Of a stretch of DNA of 35,252 bases, positions 24,442-32,087 are shown in pieces; positions within the stretch are counted from its first letter, which is position 1; each line of letters starts with the position of its first letter. Both the position numbers and the translations under genes were made by a program. A model generated the notes under the pieces. That model saw nothing but the letters and a program-made list of their open reading frames with translations, did no database searches and was not told where the DNA came from. Source of the DNA: Ferroacidibacillus organovorans (GTDB lineage Bacteria; Bacillota; Bacilli; Alicyclobacillales; SLC66); NCBI RefSeq assembly GCF_001642725.1, contig NZ_LSUQ01000027.1:1-35252 (forward strand), given 5' to 3'.

Positions 24442-25182
24442 TTAACGGAGCAGGTGATCGAGTCCAACGGTGAGCCCTGTCAGCGCCTGTACATTCCTGA
24501 CTGAAAGCAGCACGCCCTGCATAAAACTTTCGCGCGACATCGAGTCATGCCGGAGCGTAAAGCGCTCGCCGTCACCGCCAAAAATGACTTCCTGATGAGC
24601 AATAAAACCGGGTAAGCGGACGCTGTGAATCGGGATTTTTCGCGGTGATTCACGCGTGGTGCGCGCGCGGTATCGCTGATCAAGCGCTTGCTCAATGCGC
24701 TCTGCCGTTCGCTTGGCCGTTCCTGACGGTGCGTCGCGTTTTTGTTCATGGTGGTATTCAATGATCTCGACGTGATCGAAAAAACGGGAGGCGATCTCTG
24801 CCATTTGCATCATGAGGATTGCCCCGATTGCAAAATTTGGGACATAGAGTCCGCCGATGCCTGCGTTTTTTAACGCACGGTCGTATGCTTCTAACTCGTC
24901 GTCGCGAAAACCAGTCGTTCCGATGACAGGCGATACCCCCGCTTCAATCGCACGCGGGATGATCGCGCGACTCGCGTCTGCGTGTGTAAAGTCGACCACG
25001 ACATCGACTCGCTCTGTTAAAAAGCATTGCAGCGGATCATCATAGACGGGAATCATTGCATCCTGCGGATCTGCCTTTCGGTCAAGGAGTGCGACGAGTT
25101 CGAGATCTTCCGCCTGCATGAGCGCACGCACCGTTTCGCGCCCCATCTTTCCCCGTGGTCCCGCTACAGCCGTGCGGATCAT
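24442..25182 (-). CDS. dapB: 4-hydroxy-tetrahydrodipicolinate reductase
   Basis: Reduces the DapA product in lysine and diaminopimelate synthesis. The nucleotide-binding N-terminus reads [15 protein letters not shown]; the central [11 protein letters not shown] and PVIGTTGF follow. The catalytic segment [20 protein letters not shown] has the His-His and Lys of the family. It is 246 residues, slightly short. The ATG overlaps the mazG stop as ATGA. Diaminopimelate also feeds the wall and spore dipicolinate. Confidence 0.95.
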   Translation of the reverse strand: MIRTAVAGPRGKMGRETVRALMQAEDLELVALLDRKADPQDAMIPVYDDPLQCFLTERVDVVVDFTHADASRAIIPRAIEAGVSPVIGTTGFRDDELEAYDRALKNAGIGGLYVPNFAIGAILMMQMAEIASRFFDHVEIIEYHHEQKRDAPSGTAKRTAERIEQALDQRYRARTTRESPRKIPIHSVRLPGFIAHQEVIFGGDGERFTLRHDSMSRESFMQGVLLSVRNVQALTGLTVGLDHLLR

Positions 25183-25511
25183 CGCAAAACATCCTTTCTC
25201 GTAAAGCGATCCGCATCGCGCGTTCGAAACTTCTCCATGACGGCCGTATGCGCGTCATCGAGGGAAAGATGGAGCTGATTCGCAAGACACGCCATCACAA
25301 AGAGCATGTCACCCAGTTCCAACGCGATATTTCCTTCCGGTTCTGTTGCCTTTTTCTGCTTTTCTCCGTAGTGGTGGTTGACTTCCCGCGCCAATTCCCC
25401 CAACTCTTCGGTCAGTCGAACGACCAACGTCATGGGATGAAAATACCCTTCTTGAAACTGAGAGATAAACTCATCCACGTCACGTTGAACGTCGGAAAGC
25501 GTGCGCGCCAT
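25179..25511 (-). CDS. MazG-like nucleotide pyrophosphohydrolase (YpjD)
   Basis: A small all-helical NTP pyrophosphohydrolase, 110 residues with the ATG at 25511 (GGAG 9 nt upstream). RLTEELGELAREVNHHYGEK and ALELGDMLFVMACLANQL give the ExxE and ExxD metal-binding pattern. The ending FRTRDADRFTRKD matches Bacillus YpjD. An upstream ATG at 25568 would add 19 residues without a good ribosome site. It leads the dapB-mgsA-bshA-birA-panBC run. Likely substrate: non-canonical or excess (d)NTPs; not determined. Confidence 0.9.
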   Translation of the reverse strand: MARTLSDVQRDVDEFISQFQEGYFHPMTLVVRLTEELGELAREVNHHYGEKQKKATEPEGNIALELGDMLFVMACLANQLHLSLDDAHTAVMEKFRTRDADRFTRKDVLR

Positions 25512-25592
25512 TGCTCGGTTCTCCTCTTCTAAATGCGTCTTGTCCACTAGTATATCGGTCATTACCATTCTCGTCCAACTGCACAGCCTGTC

Positions 25593-25621
25593 TCATATGC
25601 GTTCAATGTCTTACATAGTAG
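25593..25621 (+). promoter_or_regulatory. Predicted SigE (mother-cell) promoter of ylbJ
   Basis: TCATATG (25593-25599) matches the SigE -35 consensus KMATATT at 6 of 7 positions. A spacer of exactly 14 nt is followed by CATAGTAG (25614-25621), which keeps the CATA core of CATACAMT. ylbJ of Bacillus is a SigE-regulon gene, which supports the reading. Confidence 0.5.
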
Positions 25622-25667
25622 TAGAGGGAGTCTGATGAACCATTCTAGCGAAAGGAGGTATCGCGCG

Positions 25668-26918
25668 TTGCCATCCCGCAGGAAACACGTGTCAGGGTTG
25701 CTGTTAGCGATCCTCGTCGTCCTTTTTACCCTTGCGCTCGTGGTCTATCCAGAGCAAGGTTTCACGGCAGGAATCGCCGGACTTAAAGTGTTCTGGGACG
25801 TGGTCTTTCCCTCCCTCCTCCCCTTTTTCATCCTTTCGGAGCTGTTGTTAGGCCTTGGCGTTGTAAACGCGCTTGGCGTGATGCTTGAGCCGTTGATGCG
25901 CCCACTTTTTAGCGTGCCAGGTGTTGGCGCGTTTGCATTGTCGATGGGCCTTGCGGCAGGTTATCCGATGGATGCGGTCATCACGGCGCGCTTTCGCAAA
26001 AATGGGCTGTGCAGCCGCATTGAGGGAGAGCGACTCCTTGCTTTTACAAACACAGCCGATCCTTTGTTCATGTTTGGCGCAGTCGCGGTCGGGATGTTTC
26101 AAAATAAGGCCCTCGGCATCCTGCTCGCACTGGCTCACTACGCTTCGTCCTTTCTGGTTGGACTTACCTTCAAACTCTATGGTCGGCGTGAAGAAAAGAG
26201 CGTGCGGCCCGTCGCGCGAACGGATCGACACCCCCAAATTTTGAAACGTGCGTATCAAGAAATGGTGCGGGCGCGCGAAGAGGACGATCGCCCTTTTGGA
26301 AAACTGCTCGGTGATTCGGTCAACGATTCGATTCGAACACTTCTCATGATTGGCGGATTTATCGTCTTTTTTGCTGTCTTTATCAAAGTCCTCACCATTG
26401 CCGGAATCGTCACGATCATCGGCGTGCCGTTTGTCCTTTTGTTCCACGCGCTCCACATGGACACAGCGCTTGTACAACCGCTGGTCAGCGGGATTTTTGA
26501 GATTGACATCGGTTCCGCTGCGACGGCGAGCACATCAGCCGCCTTGATCCAAAAGGTGAGCGTTGTCAGCGCAATCATCGCGTGGAGTGGTTTGAGCGTT
26601 CACGCGCAGGTGGCGAGCGTCCTCACCCAGACGGATATCCGCATGCGCCCCTACGTGATTGCGCGCGTTTACCACGCAGTCCTTGCAGCCGTTTTGACGT
26701 ATTTTTTCTACCAGGCAGGACTCGGTCGCTCACTCGCTTTCGTACCGCACGCCATCTCAGTGATGGCGCCGCTGTCGGCGGGACCTGTGGCACACTGGAC
26801 CATGACAGGAATCGCACTGGCAACCGCTGCCGCACTGCTTGCTCTGGCTCTTTTGTTGTCGCTTTTGATCCACCTCTTTCGTGACAGTCGCTTTGCCGCG
26901 TGGTATGCCAAATCGTGA
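25668..26918 (+). CDS. ylbJ: Sporulation integral membrane protein YlbJ
   Basis: A polytopic membrane protein (416 residues, about 8-10 spans) of the nucleoside-transporter-like gate family, required in Bacillus for spore cortex formation. FWDVVFPSLLPFFILSELLL is its signature opening, followed by MGLAAGYPMDAVITARFRKN, LAFTNTADPLFMFGAVAVGM and a second gate domain with FEIDIGSAA. The TTG at 25668 has a perfect AAAGGAGG 9 nt upstream; an ATG at 25635 has a poorer site. It is the first plus-strand gene of this part, divergent from mazG, with a SigE-like promoter. A strong terminator follows. Confidence 0.93.
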   Translation: MPSRRKHVSGLLLAILVVLFTLALVVYPEQGFTAGIAGLKVFWDVVFPSLLPFFILSELLLGLGVVNALGVMLEPLMRPLFSVPGVGAFALSMGLAAGYPMDAVITARFRKNGLCSRIEGERLLAFTNTADPLFMFGAVAVGMFQNKALGILLALAHYASSFLVGLTFKLYGRREEKSVRPVARTDRHPQILKRAYQEMVRAREEDDRPFGKLLGDSVNDSIRTLLMIGGFIVFFAVFIKVLTIAGIVTIIGVPFVLLFHALHMDTALVQPLVSGIFEIDIGSAATASTSAALIQKVSVVSAIIAWSGLSVHAQVASVLTQTDIRMRPYVIARVYHAVLAAVLTYFFYQAGLGRSLAFVPHAISVMAPLSAGPVAHWTMTGIALATAAALLALALLLSLLIHLFRDSRFAAWYAKS

Positions 26919-26926
26919 TGATGTTG

Positions 26927-26963
26927 AAAAAATGGCGGGAGCTGTGTGCTCCCGCCATTTTTT
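26927..26963. terminator. Bidirectional terminator between ylbJ and uppP
   Basis: AAAAAATGGCGGGAG, a 7-nt loop, then CTCCCGCCATTTTTT: a perfect 15-bp inverted repeat with T runs on both strands. It closes ylbJ from the left and uppP from the right. Confidence 0.93.
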
Positions 26964-26975
26964 CGTCGTATAGGT

Positions 26976-27011
26976 TGTACTGTCGCTTTAAAATGTACTG
27001 TCGCTTTAAAA
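26976..27011. repeat. 18-bp perfect tandem duplication across the uppP stop
   Basis: TGTACTGTCGCTTTAAAA occurs twice in direct succession (26976-26993 and 26994-27011). The second copy contains the uppP stop codon (27006-27008). It looks like a recent slippage event just past the gene end. Confidence 0.9.
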
Positions 27012-27842
27012 GAAGCGGTGAAAAAAGAGTTGATCCGTTATGATCAGTACGCCGAGCACCGCCGCATAGTAACCAAATCCGCGCAAATTCGCTCGCCTGA
27101 CGTAGTTCATCATAAAGCGGATGGCGAGATAGCCCACCACAGCGCTCGCCAGGAGCCCTGCGAACAAGGTTCCAGAAAGCTGAACGTGTAGTGGTGCTTT
27201 GACGAGTTCATACACGGTTGCGCCGGCAATTGCAGGAATGGAGAGAAGAAAGGAAAAGCGTACCGCCGCTTCGCGCGTGAGGCCGAGGCCAAGACCCGCG
27301 CTGATCGTGAGTCCAGAGCGCGATAGCGCAGGAAAAACGGCGGCGCCTTGGGCCACGCCCATCCACACAGCTTGGCGATACGATACAAGGGACTCGTGCA
27401 GCGTGGTTGCAGATGGAGAATTTGTTGCGCTACGGCGCAGGGATCGCGTGCGCGGCAGCACTTCTTTGCGCGCGGTCAGGCTCTCACTGAAAAGTAAAAG
27501 CACGCCTGTGATCACAAATTCAAGGCCTAGTGTGACGCCGTTTGAGAAGGCGGATGCAACAGCGTCTTCAAACACATAGCCGATGACAAACGTCGGTATG
27601 CTCCCCGCGATCAAACGTCTCATCAACGGTGACGTCGGGTGACGCAAGAGCTCGCTGACTGCCGCGCGAAAATAGAGAAGAAGCGCTAGCAGCGTCCCAA
27701 GGTGAAGCAATACATCAAACGAAAGGTTACTTTTGATGTGAAACAAACGCTCTAGCACGACGAGATGGCCTGAACTGCTGATGGGCAAGAACTCCGTGAG
27801 TCCCTGCGTGATGCCAAGGATAATCGCTTGGATGGAAGTCAC
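27006..27842 (-). CDS. uppP: Undecaprenyl-diphosphatase (BacA-type)
   Basis: An integral membrane phosphatase recycling undecaprenyl pyrophosphate for wall synthesis; high dosage gives bacitracin resistance. GITQGLTEFLPISSSGHL holds the E-x3-E region, and FPALSRSGLTISAGLGLG holds the SRS phosphate-binding motif, with Ala where most homologues have Gly (PGxSRSG). About eight hydrophobic segments, 278 residues. The GTG at 27842 has AAGG 6 nt upstream; GTG or TTG a few codons earlier are possible. Divergent from ykvI. Confidence 0.93.
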   Translation of the reverse strand: MTSIQAIILGITQGLTEFLPISSSGHLVVLERLFHIKSNLSFDVLLHLGTLLALLLYFRAAVSELLRHPTSPLMRRLIAGSIPTFVIGYVFEDAVASAFSNGVTLGLEFVITGVLLLFSESLTARKEVLPRTRSLRRSATNSPSATTLHESLVSYRQAVWMGVAQGAAVFPALSRSGLTISAGLGLGLTREAAVRFSFLLSIPAIAGATVYELVKAPLHVQLSGTLFAGLLASAVVGYLAIRFMMNYVRRANLRGFGYYAAVLGVLIITDQLFFHRFF

Positions 27843-27980
27843 ACGCAACACCTTCTCTCGCTTGATGGACCTGCACTACATGCGTATGGCGAGAGCGGTT
27901 TGGCCATGCCCTGCGTGTCTAAAAAATGGTCATTGAAGGAGACGACTCCGAATAGAGTGAGACAAGCGGGGTGAGGTTTT

Positions 27981-29042
27981 GTGTTTCGGTCAGGGTGGCG
28001 ACAAGCGTTACAAATTGCGGCAACCTATATTGGCACCGTTGTTGGGGCCGGATTTGCATCGGGTCAGGAAGTGTGGCAATTTTTCACGCGGTATCAAACA
28101 GGATCACTGATCGCCATCGGTTTTGCTGCCCTGCTATTTTTTGTGTTAGGCGCGTATGTCATGAATCTCGGGCAGCGACTTAATGCCTCATCTCTCGGTG
28201 CCCTACTTCTCAAATTGCTGCCGACCAGAGCCGCCGAAGGCTTGCAAGGCGCGATGCTTGCGCTGCTCTTTGCGCTTACCGTCGCGATGCTTGCAGGGGG
28301 TGGCGCGCTCTTGCATGAGCAGTTCGGTTTGAATCCTTGGATAGGCTCACTCGCGACGGCGGCACTTGCACTCATCACCCTCCTCTTTGGAATGAATGGC
28401 ATCCTGTCAGCCAATTCACTGATTGTGCCCGCTATGTTTCTGCTCGTCCTGATTGTTACGGGCCACAGCATGATGGATTCGCCGAGTGCCACAATGTCCT
28501 TTTCGCAACCGCCTGAAGAGCATTCAAGTGGGCTCTCTCTTTTTCTGTCCGCGCTTTCGTATGCGGGATTTAATCTCGGTCTCGCCATGCCTGTGCTGAT
28601 TCCTCTTGGATGCGTTACAAAGCAAAAAAACACGCTGCGCACAGGCGCGTTTTTGGGCGCCGTTGGCCTATTCGTGATGCTTGCGGTCATGAATGGCGCA
28701 CTCGCGCGAAACGCGGGTCTCATGACGCGTGAGATTCCACTTTTGGAATTGGCGCGCGGCCAGGGACGGTTTATCGTCATTCCATTCGCCATGGCCCTGT
28801 GGGCTGAGATCTACTCGACGCTCATCGCGAATCTCTTTGGATTGACACACGAAATCAGGCGCATCACGGGGATGCGTGAGCGAACGATTCTAGTCATCTT
28901 GCTGACGCTCGCGCTCGCCGGCGCGCAGATTGGGTTTGGCCAAATTGTGCGCATCGGCTATCCCCTGTTTGGCGTGATCAGTGGCTGCATTCTCACGCTG
29001 GTCATTTTCGCAGATGTGAAAATGCGATTACGCTCTTCCTGA
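27981..29042 (+). CDS. YkvI-family membrane protein, putative transporter
   Basis: A hydrophobic protein of 353 residues with about ten membrane spans, resembling Bacillus YkvI in the APC superfamily. The opening AATYIGTVVGAGFASGQEVW is the signature of the first, broken helix. MNGALARN and the central SYAGFNLGLAMPVLIPLG follow. The substrate is unknown. The GTG start follows a G-rich site (GGGGTGAGG). It lies divergent from uppP and 77 nt before yitT, both plus strand, but yitT has its own likely promoter. Confidence 0.85.
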   Translation: MFRSGWRQALQIAATYIGTVVGAGFASGQEVWQFFTRYQTGSLIAIGFAALLFFVLGAYVMNLGQRLNASSLGALLLKLLPTRAAEGLQGAMLALLFALTVAMLAGGGALLHEQFGLNPWIGSLATAALALITLLFGMNGILSANSLIVPAMFLLVLIVTGHSMMDSPSATMSFSQPPEEHSSGLSLFLSALSYAGFNLGLAMPVLIPLGCVTKQKNTLRTGAFLGAVGLFVMLAVMNGALARNAGLMTREIPLLELARGQGRFIVIPFAMALWAEIYSTLIANLFGLTHEIRRITGMRERTILVILLTLALAGAQIGFGQIVRIGYPLFGVISGCILTLVIFADVKMRLRSS

Positions 29043-29049
29043 TACACTC

Positions 29050-29080
29050 TTGCGTGCGCGCTGTCTGCTTCGGGTATAAT
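29050..29080 (+). promoter_or_regulatory. Predicted SigA promoter of the yitT-family gene
   Basis: A consensus TATAAT at 29075-29080 with TTGCGT at 29050-29055, 19 nt apart. It is 39 nt before the GTG start. Confidence 0.5.
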
Positions 29081-29119
29081 GAAGCGCGTACTAGCGCATG
29101 ACGTGACGGGGGTGATGCA

Positions 29120-29944
29120 GTGAAGAAGTTGATTCCGTATGGACTCATCGTTGTTGGAAGTTTTATTTACAGTGTGGGACTAAACGCCTTTATCTCCGCA
29201 AATCAGTTGGCAGAGGGCGGCTTTGTGGGAATCTCCCTGGTGCTCTACTATAAACTGCACATCTTAACAGGCCTATCCTATTTCGTGTTTAACATACCTG
29301 TCCTGTATCTTGGTTGGCGTTTTTTTGGCCGGGAGTTTATCGCAAAAACATTCGTTGGGGTCGTCGCCGTCTCGCTCTTCACCGTTTTGACTGTCGGATT
29401 CGCACAGCATGTAGGCGATCGCCTCCTCGCGGCGCTCTACGGCGGTGTCATCTGTGGCGCGGGGCTTGGTTTAATATTTCGCAGTGGTGGAACGACGGGC
29501 GGCGTTGATATTCTCGCGCGCATCGCGCGACATTACTTTGGTTACTCCATGGGCCGCCTCCTCTTTTCATCCGATGTCGTCGTGATCGCCATCGTTGCGC
29601 TCATTCTCGGCAAAGAGGTCGCCATGTATTCGCTCGTGGCGCTCTTCGTTTCGAGCCGTGTCATCGACTATGTGATCGAAGGCGTCTCTTCCTCTCACGC
29701 CGCGATGGTCATCAGTGAGAAAAACGCAGCGATTGCCGATCGCATTCACAATGACCTCGGGCGCGGAACCACCTTTTTGCGAGGACGTGGCGGATACACG
29801 GGGAGCGACAAAGATGTCTTATACTGCGTGGTGAGTCGAGATGAGATTGTCCGACTGCAAAAAGCGGTCGCGCTTGAGGATGAAGACGCATTCGTGGTCG
29901 TCCATGAGGTTCACGATGTACTCGGTGAAGGATTCTCACGCTGA
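29120..29944 (+). CDS. YitT/YpjC-family membrane protein (DUF161 + DUF2179)
   Basis: Five or six N-terminal membrane helices (LIPYGLIVVGSFIYSVGLNAF, FNIPVLYLGW and GGVICGAGLGLIFRSGGTTG, where the last is the conserved loop) followed by a cytoplasmic DUF2179 domain (HNDLGRGTTFLRGRGGYTG, VLYCVVSRDEI). It is 274 residues. It stands where Bacillus has ypjC, itself a member of this family, but inverted relative to its neighbours. Its last 34 nt overlap the end of the convergent ypjA. Function unknown. Confidence 0.9.
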   Translation: MKKLIPYGLIVVGSFIYSVGLNAFISANQLAEGGFVGISLVLYYKLHILTGLSYFVFNIPVLYLGWRFFGREFIAKTFVGVVAVSLFTVLTVGFAQHVGDRLLAALYGGVICGAGLGLIFRSGGTTGGVDILARIARHYFGYSMGRLLFSSDVVVIAIVALILGKEVAMYSLVALFVSSRVIDYVIEGVSSSHAAMVISEKNAAIADRIHNDLGRGTTFLRGRGGYTGSDKDVLYCVVSRDEIVRLQKAVALEDEDAFVVVHEVHDVLGEGFSR

Positions 29945-30543
29945 CGTATTCCGCTGGATAATCTGATCCGATAGAACAGGCTTACTGTGGCAAGCGTCAT
30001 GAGCGGCGTGGCAATCGTGACAAAAGGTAACATGGCGTGATTGGGCAAGTAAGGAAAAACGCCATACACATAATCAACATAGTCATTCAAAAAAAGCGCC
30101 GCTCCCGCAACAAAGAGCTCCCCCTTCTCAAACGTCAAGAGTGGTGAGACTAGTGTGTATAAAAAAGCTTCCACCATCATCCCTGTGTGACTGATGATAA
30201 GCAGCCAGGCCTCCAAAGGAAGCCAGTGGACGTTAGCAAACTGCGTCAACAAGACGGTGTCGCACCACAGGCCGTACTTGACAAGCCATGTTGCGCAAAG
30301 CGCGGAGAACAAGCGATAGACGGCTTGGCGAGAAGCGTTTTTCATGGTGAGGGCCAGTGTGAGTACAACCGTAAAAAAAAACGCGGAAACGGGGCTGTCT
30401 GGCACGAAAGGCCAAAAAAACGTTGAGGTTCTCGCGAGTTGTCCGCGATACCAAGCGAATCCAAAACAGACCCCGATGACGTTCATCACAAGGACAAAGA
30501 AAAGCACATCGCGCCGCAACAAAAGAGTCGCCAATCGGTTCAA
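29911..30543 (-). CDS. ypjA: YpjA-like membrane protein (DUF1405)
   Basis: A 210-residue integral membrane protein with about six spans; FFVLVMNVIGVCFGFAWYRG, VPDSPVSAFFFTVV and KYGLWC are recognisable YpjA/DUF1405 segments. TTG start with GGGGGTG about 6 nt upstream. In Bacillus it follows qcrABC; here it follows the ypiF-like gene directly. Function unknown. Confidence 0.88.
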   Translation of the reverse strand: MNRLATLLLRRDVLFFVLVMNVIGVCFGFAWYRGQLARTSTFFWPFVPDSPVSAFFFTVVLTLALTMKNASRQAVYRLFSALCATWLVKYGLWCDTVLLTQFANVHWLPLEAWLLIISHTGMMVEAFLYTLVSPLLTFEKGELFVAGAALFLNDYVDYVYGVFPYLPNHAMLPFVTIATPLMTLATVSLFYRIRLSSGIRQRENPSPSTS

Positions 30544-30578
30544 AGACTCACCCCCATGAACGAGTCTTTCCGAGGGAC

Positions 30579-31235
30579 TCAGCGATTATCCTTGTTTGTC
30601 CCCCAAAGTGTCAAAATGCGCTTTTGCAACACATTGTCAATCGCCAGAAAGGTTGCGAGACTCTCTTGTCGTTCTTGCCCACCCTGCGCTTTTTGTGCAA
30701 GGCGTGGCGCAATTTCAGTGAGCAATGAAAGCTCGTCACGGAAGTCTGGCGCCTCTTTTAAAAAAAGTTCAGGTGTAAATTCCTGATGATCTGCTGGATC
30801 GCTTGTGAGAAACGACGTGTCGCGCCACCAAACGAACGAAGTCGCTTGCAGCGATTTGCTTTGAAACGGTATCATGGCCTGCATCATCGCTTGCTCTGTC
30901 GCGATGTGGTCGGTGCACAGGATGAGATGGCGGAGTGCGACGTGCTCATTCACCGACCGGATCAAGGATGTGATGTACGCGCTCTGCTGGGCAGACTCAA
31001 GCGCGCCAAAGGTTGAATGTCCATGATCTACATAAAACGGTAAAAGTGGCATCGTCAGCGCGCGACCACCGAGTTTTTGCTCAATTCCATCGCGAATGCG
31101 CCGCAAAATCATCCACGATGTGCCAATAGGCAAATTGTCGTTGCGTTGCGCGAGTCCCCCTACACAAAGGACAAGCGTATCGCAGAGGGATGACACGCGT
31201 TTGATGTCGCTCATACTCAATTCTTCAAACCGCAC
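30579..31235 (-). CDS. YpiF-like protein (probable DUF2487)
   Basis: A soluble protein of 218 residues with no signal peptide. CDTLVLCVGGLAQRNDNLPI and HLILCTDHIATEQAM are the kind of strand-rich segments found in DUF2487. Family assignment rests partly on its place between ypiB and ypjA, the ypiF slot; it is longer than Bacillus YpiF (about 150). GTG start with GGAGG 8 nt upstream. Separated from ypiB by a terminator. Function unknown. Confidence 0.6.
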   Translation of the reverse strand: MRFEELSMSDIKRVSSLCDTLVLCVGGLAQRNDNLPIGTSWMILRRIRDGIEQKLGGRALTMPLLPFYVDHGHSTFGALESAQQSAYITSLIRSVNEHVALRHLILCTDHIATEQAMMQAMIPFQSKSLQATSFVWWRDTSFLTSDPADHQEFTPELFLKEAPDFRDELSLLTEIAPRLAQKAQGGQERQESLATFLAIDNVLQKRILTLWGTNKDNR

Positions 31236-31257
31236 AGACTCGTCCTCCTGAATAGAA

Positions 31258-31297
31258 CAAAAGCACGCGGTGAAGGGAGAATTGATTCACCGCGTGC
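31258..31297 (-). terminator. Rho-independent terminator after ypiB
   Basis: A perfect 12-bp inverted repeat (31263-31274 with 31286-31297, GCACGCGGTGAA) and an 11-nt loop, followed on the minus strand by TTTTGTT. It lies just past the ypiB stop and before the ypiF-like gene. Confidence 0.85.
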
Positions 31298-31305
31298 AAA
31301 ATCGT

Positions 31306-31863
31306 TCAAATTTCACGTTGTTGAAGTAGCGTGCACAGTTCAGACGCACTTTCATAGAATTCTTTTTCATTTTTTGCCAAGAGCGCGTCATCAATTCGCT
31401 TTCGCAAAACAGATTCGCGATATTCCTGCGCAATGCGATCAAGCCATAGTTCGGCGATCAGGCCATGGAGTACCTCAAGGGTTGAAGCTGTGTAACGCGT
31501 CTCAGATTGTGCCTCGACAACCGCTTTATAGCGAGCGCTGTTTGCGCGATCGCGGAAATAAAGCGTAACATAGACATCTTCCTCCGGGTGATTGTGCACA
31601 TCAAGAAATGCTTTCTCCACATCGGATGTTACGCGTTTATTTTTGTAGAATTTGAAAGCGGTCATTTGCACACATGTCGTCGACATGAGCAAAGCCTTTG
31701 GACTGTTACGAAATTGGTCAGTGAAGTGCACTCTTGCAAGCAGTTGTTCACTGGAGCAGAGGTACTGTAAGAGCCACTCAGACTCCGGGTTTTTGAGTTC
31801 ATAATGCTCCAAAAACCACTGAATGAACTGTTTTTTGTCTGCGGCAGTAATCATTTCTTTCAC
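31306..31863 (-). CDS. ypiB: YpiB-family protein (UPF0302 plus IDEAL domain)
   Basis: A soluble 185-residue protein. The N-terminal part (ITAADKKQFIQWFLEHYELK, WLLQYLCSSEQLLARVHF, LLMSTTCVQMTAFKFYKNKR) aligns with Bacillus YpiB (UPF0302); the C-terminal helix RIDDALLAKNEKEFYESASE is an IDEAL domain. GTG at 31863 is chosen: GGAGG lies 10 nt upstream and the length fits the family. The frame stays open upstream to a TTG inside the preceding terminator, which is not a credible start. Exact function is unknown; ypiB neighbours the qcr genes in Bacillus. Confidence 0.85.
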   Translation of the reverse strand: MKEMITAADKKQFIQWFLEHYELKNPESEWLLQYLCSSEQLLARVHFTDQFRNSPKALLMSTTCVQMTAFKFYKNKRVTSDVEKAFLDVHNHPEEDVYVTLYFRDRANSARYKAVVEAQSETRYTASTLEVLHGLIAELWLDRIAQEYRESVLRKRIDDALLAKNEKEFYESASELCTLLQQREI

Positions 31864-31993
31864 GATCCATTCGCCTCCAATGCTCAAAAGACTTGCGCCT
31901 TCCAATCTGAGAAACGTACGATTCCCATGTAATTCGCCAAGCTCTGCGTTCATTCCTGCTTCATATTCAACACCACGTATAGCCAATACATGC

Positions 31994-32032
31994 AAAAAAA
32001 GAGCCGCCCATGACTGCGGGCGGCAAAAAAAA
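31994..32032 (-). terminator. Rho-independent terminator after the helicase-associated gene
   Basis: GCCGCCC and GGGCGGC arms (32003-32009 and 32018-32024) with an 8-nt loop, A/T runs on both sides, so it could act in both directions. It lies 56-95 nt after the stop at 32088. Confidence 0.85.
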
Positions 32033-32087
32033 TGATGGAATCTAAAACTTGGAATTTTTGAACAATCATCTTATTTGAACTAGCACC

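Noticed and set aside
31864-31995. 44-codon N-terminal extension of YpiB
   Set aside because: The upstream TTG lies in the T run of the preceding terminator, has no ribosome site, and the family begins at the GTG at 31863.
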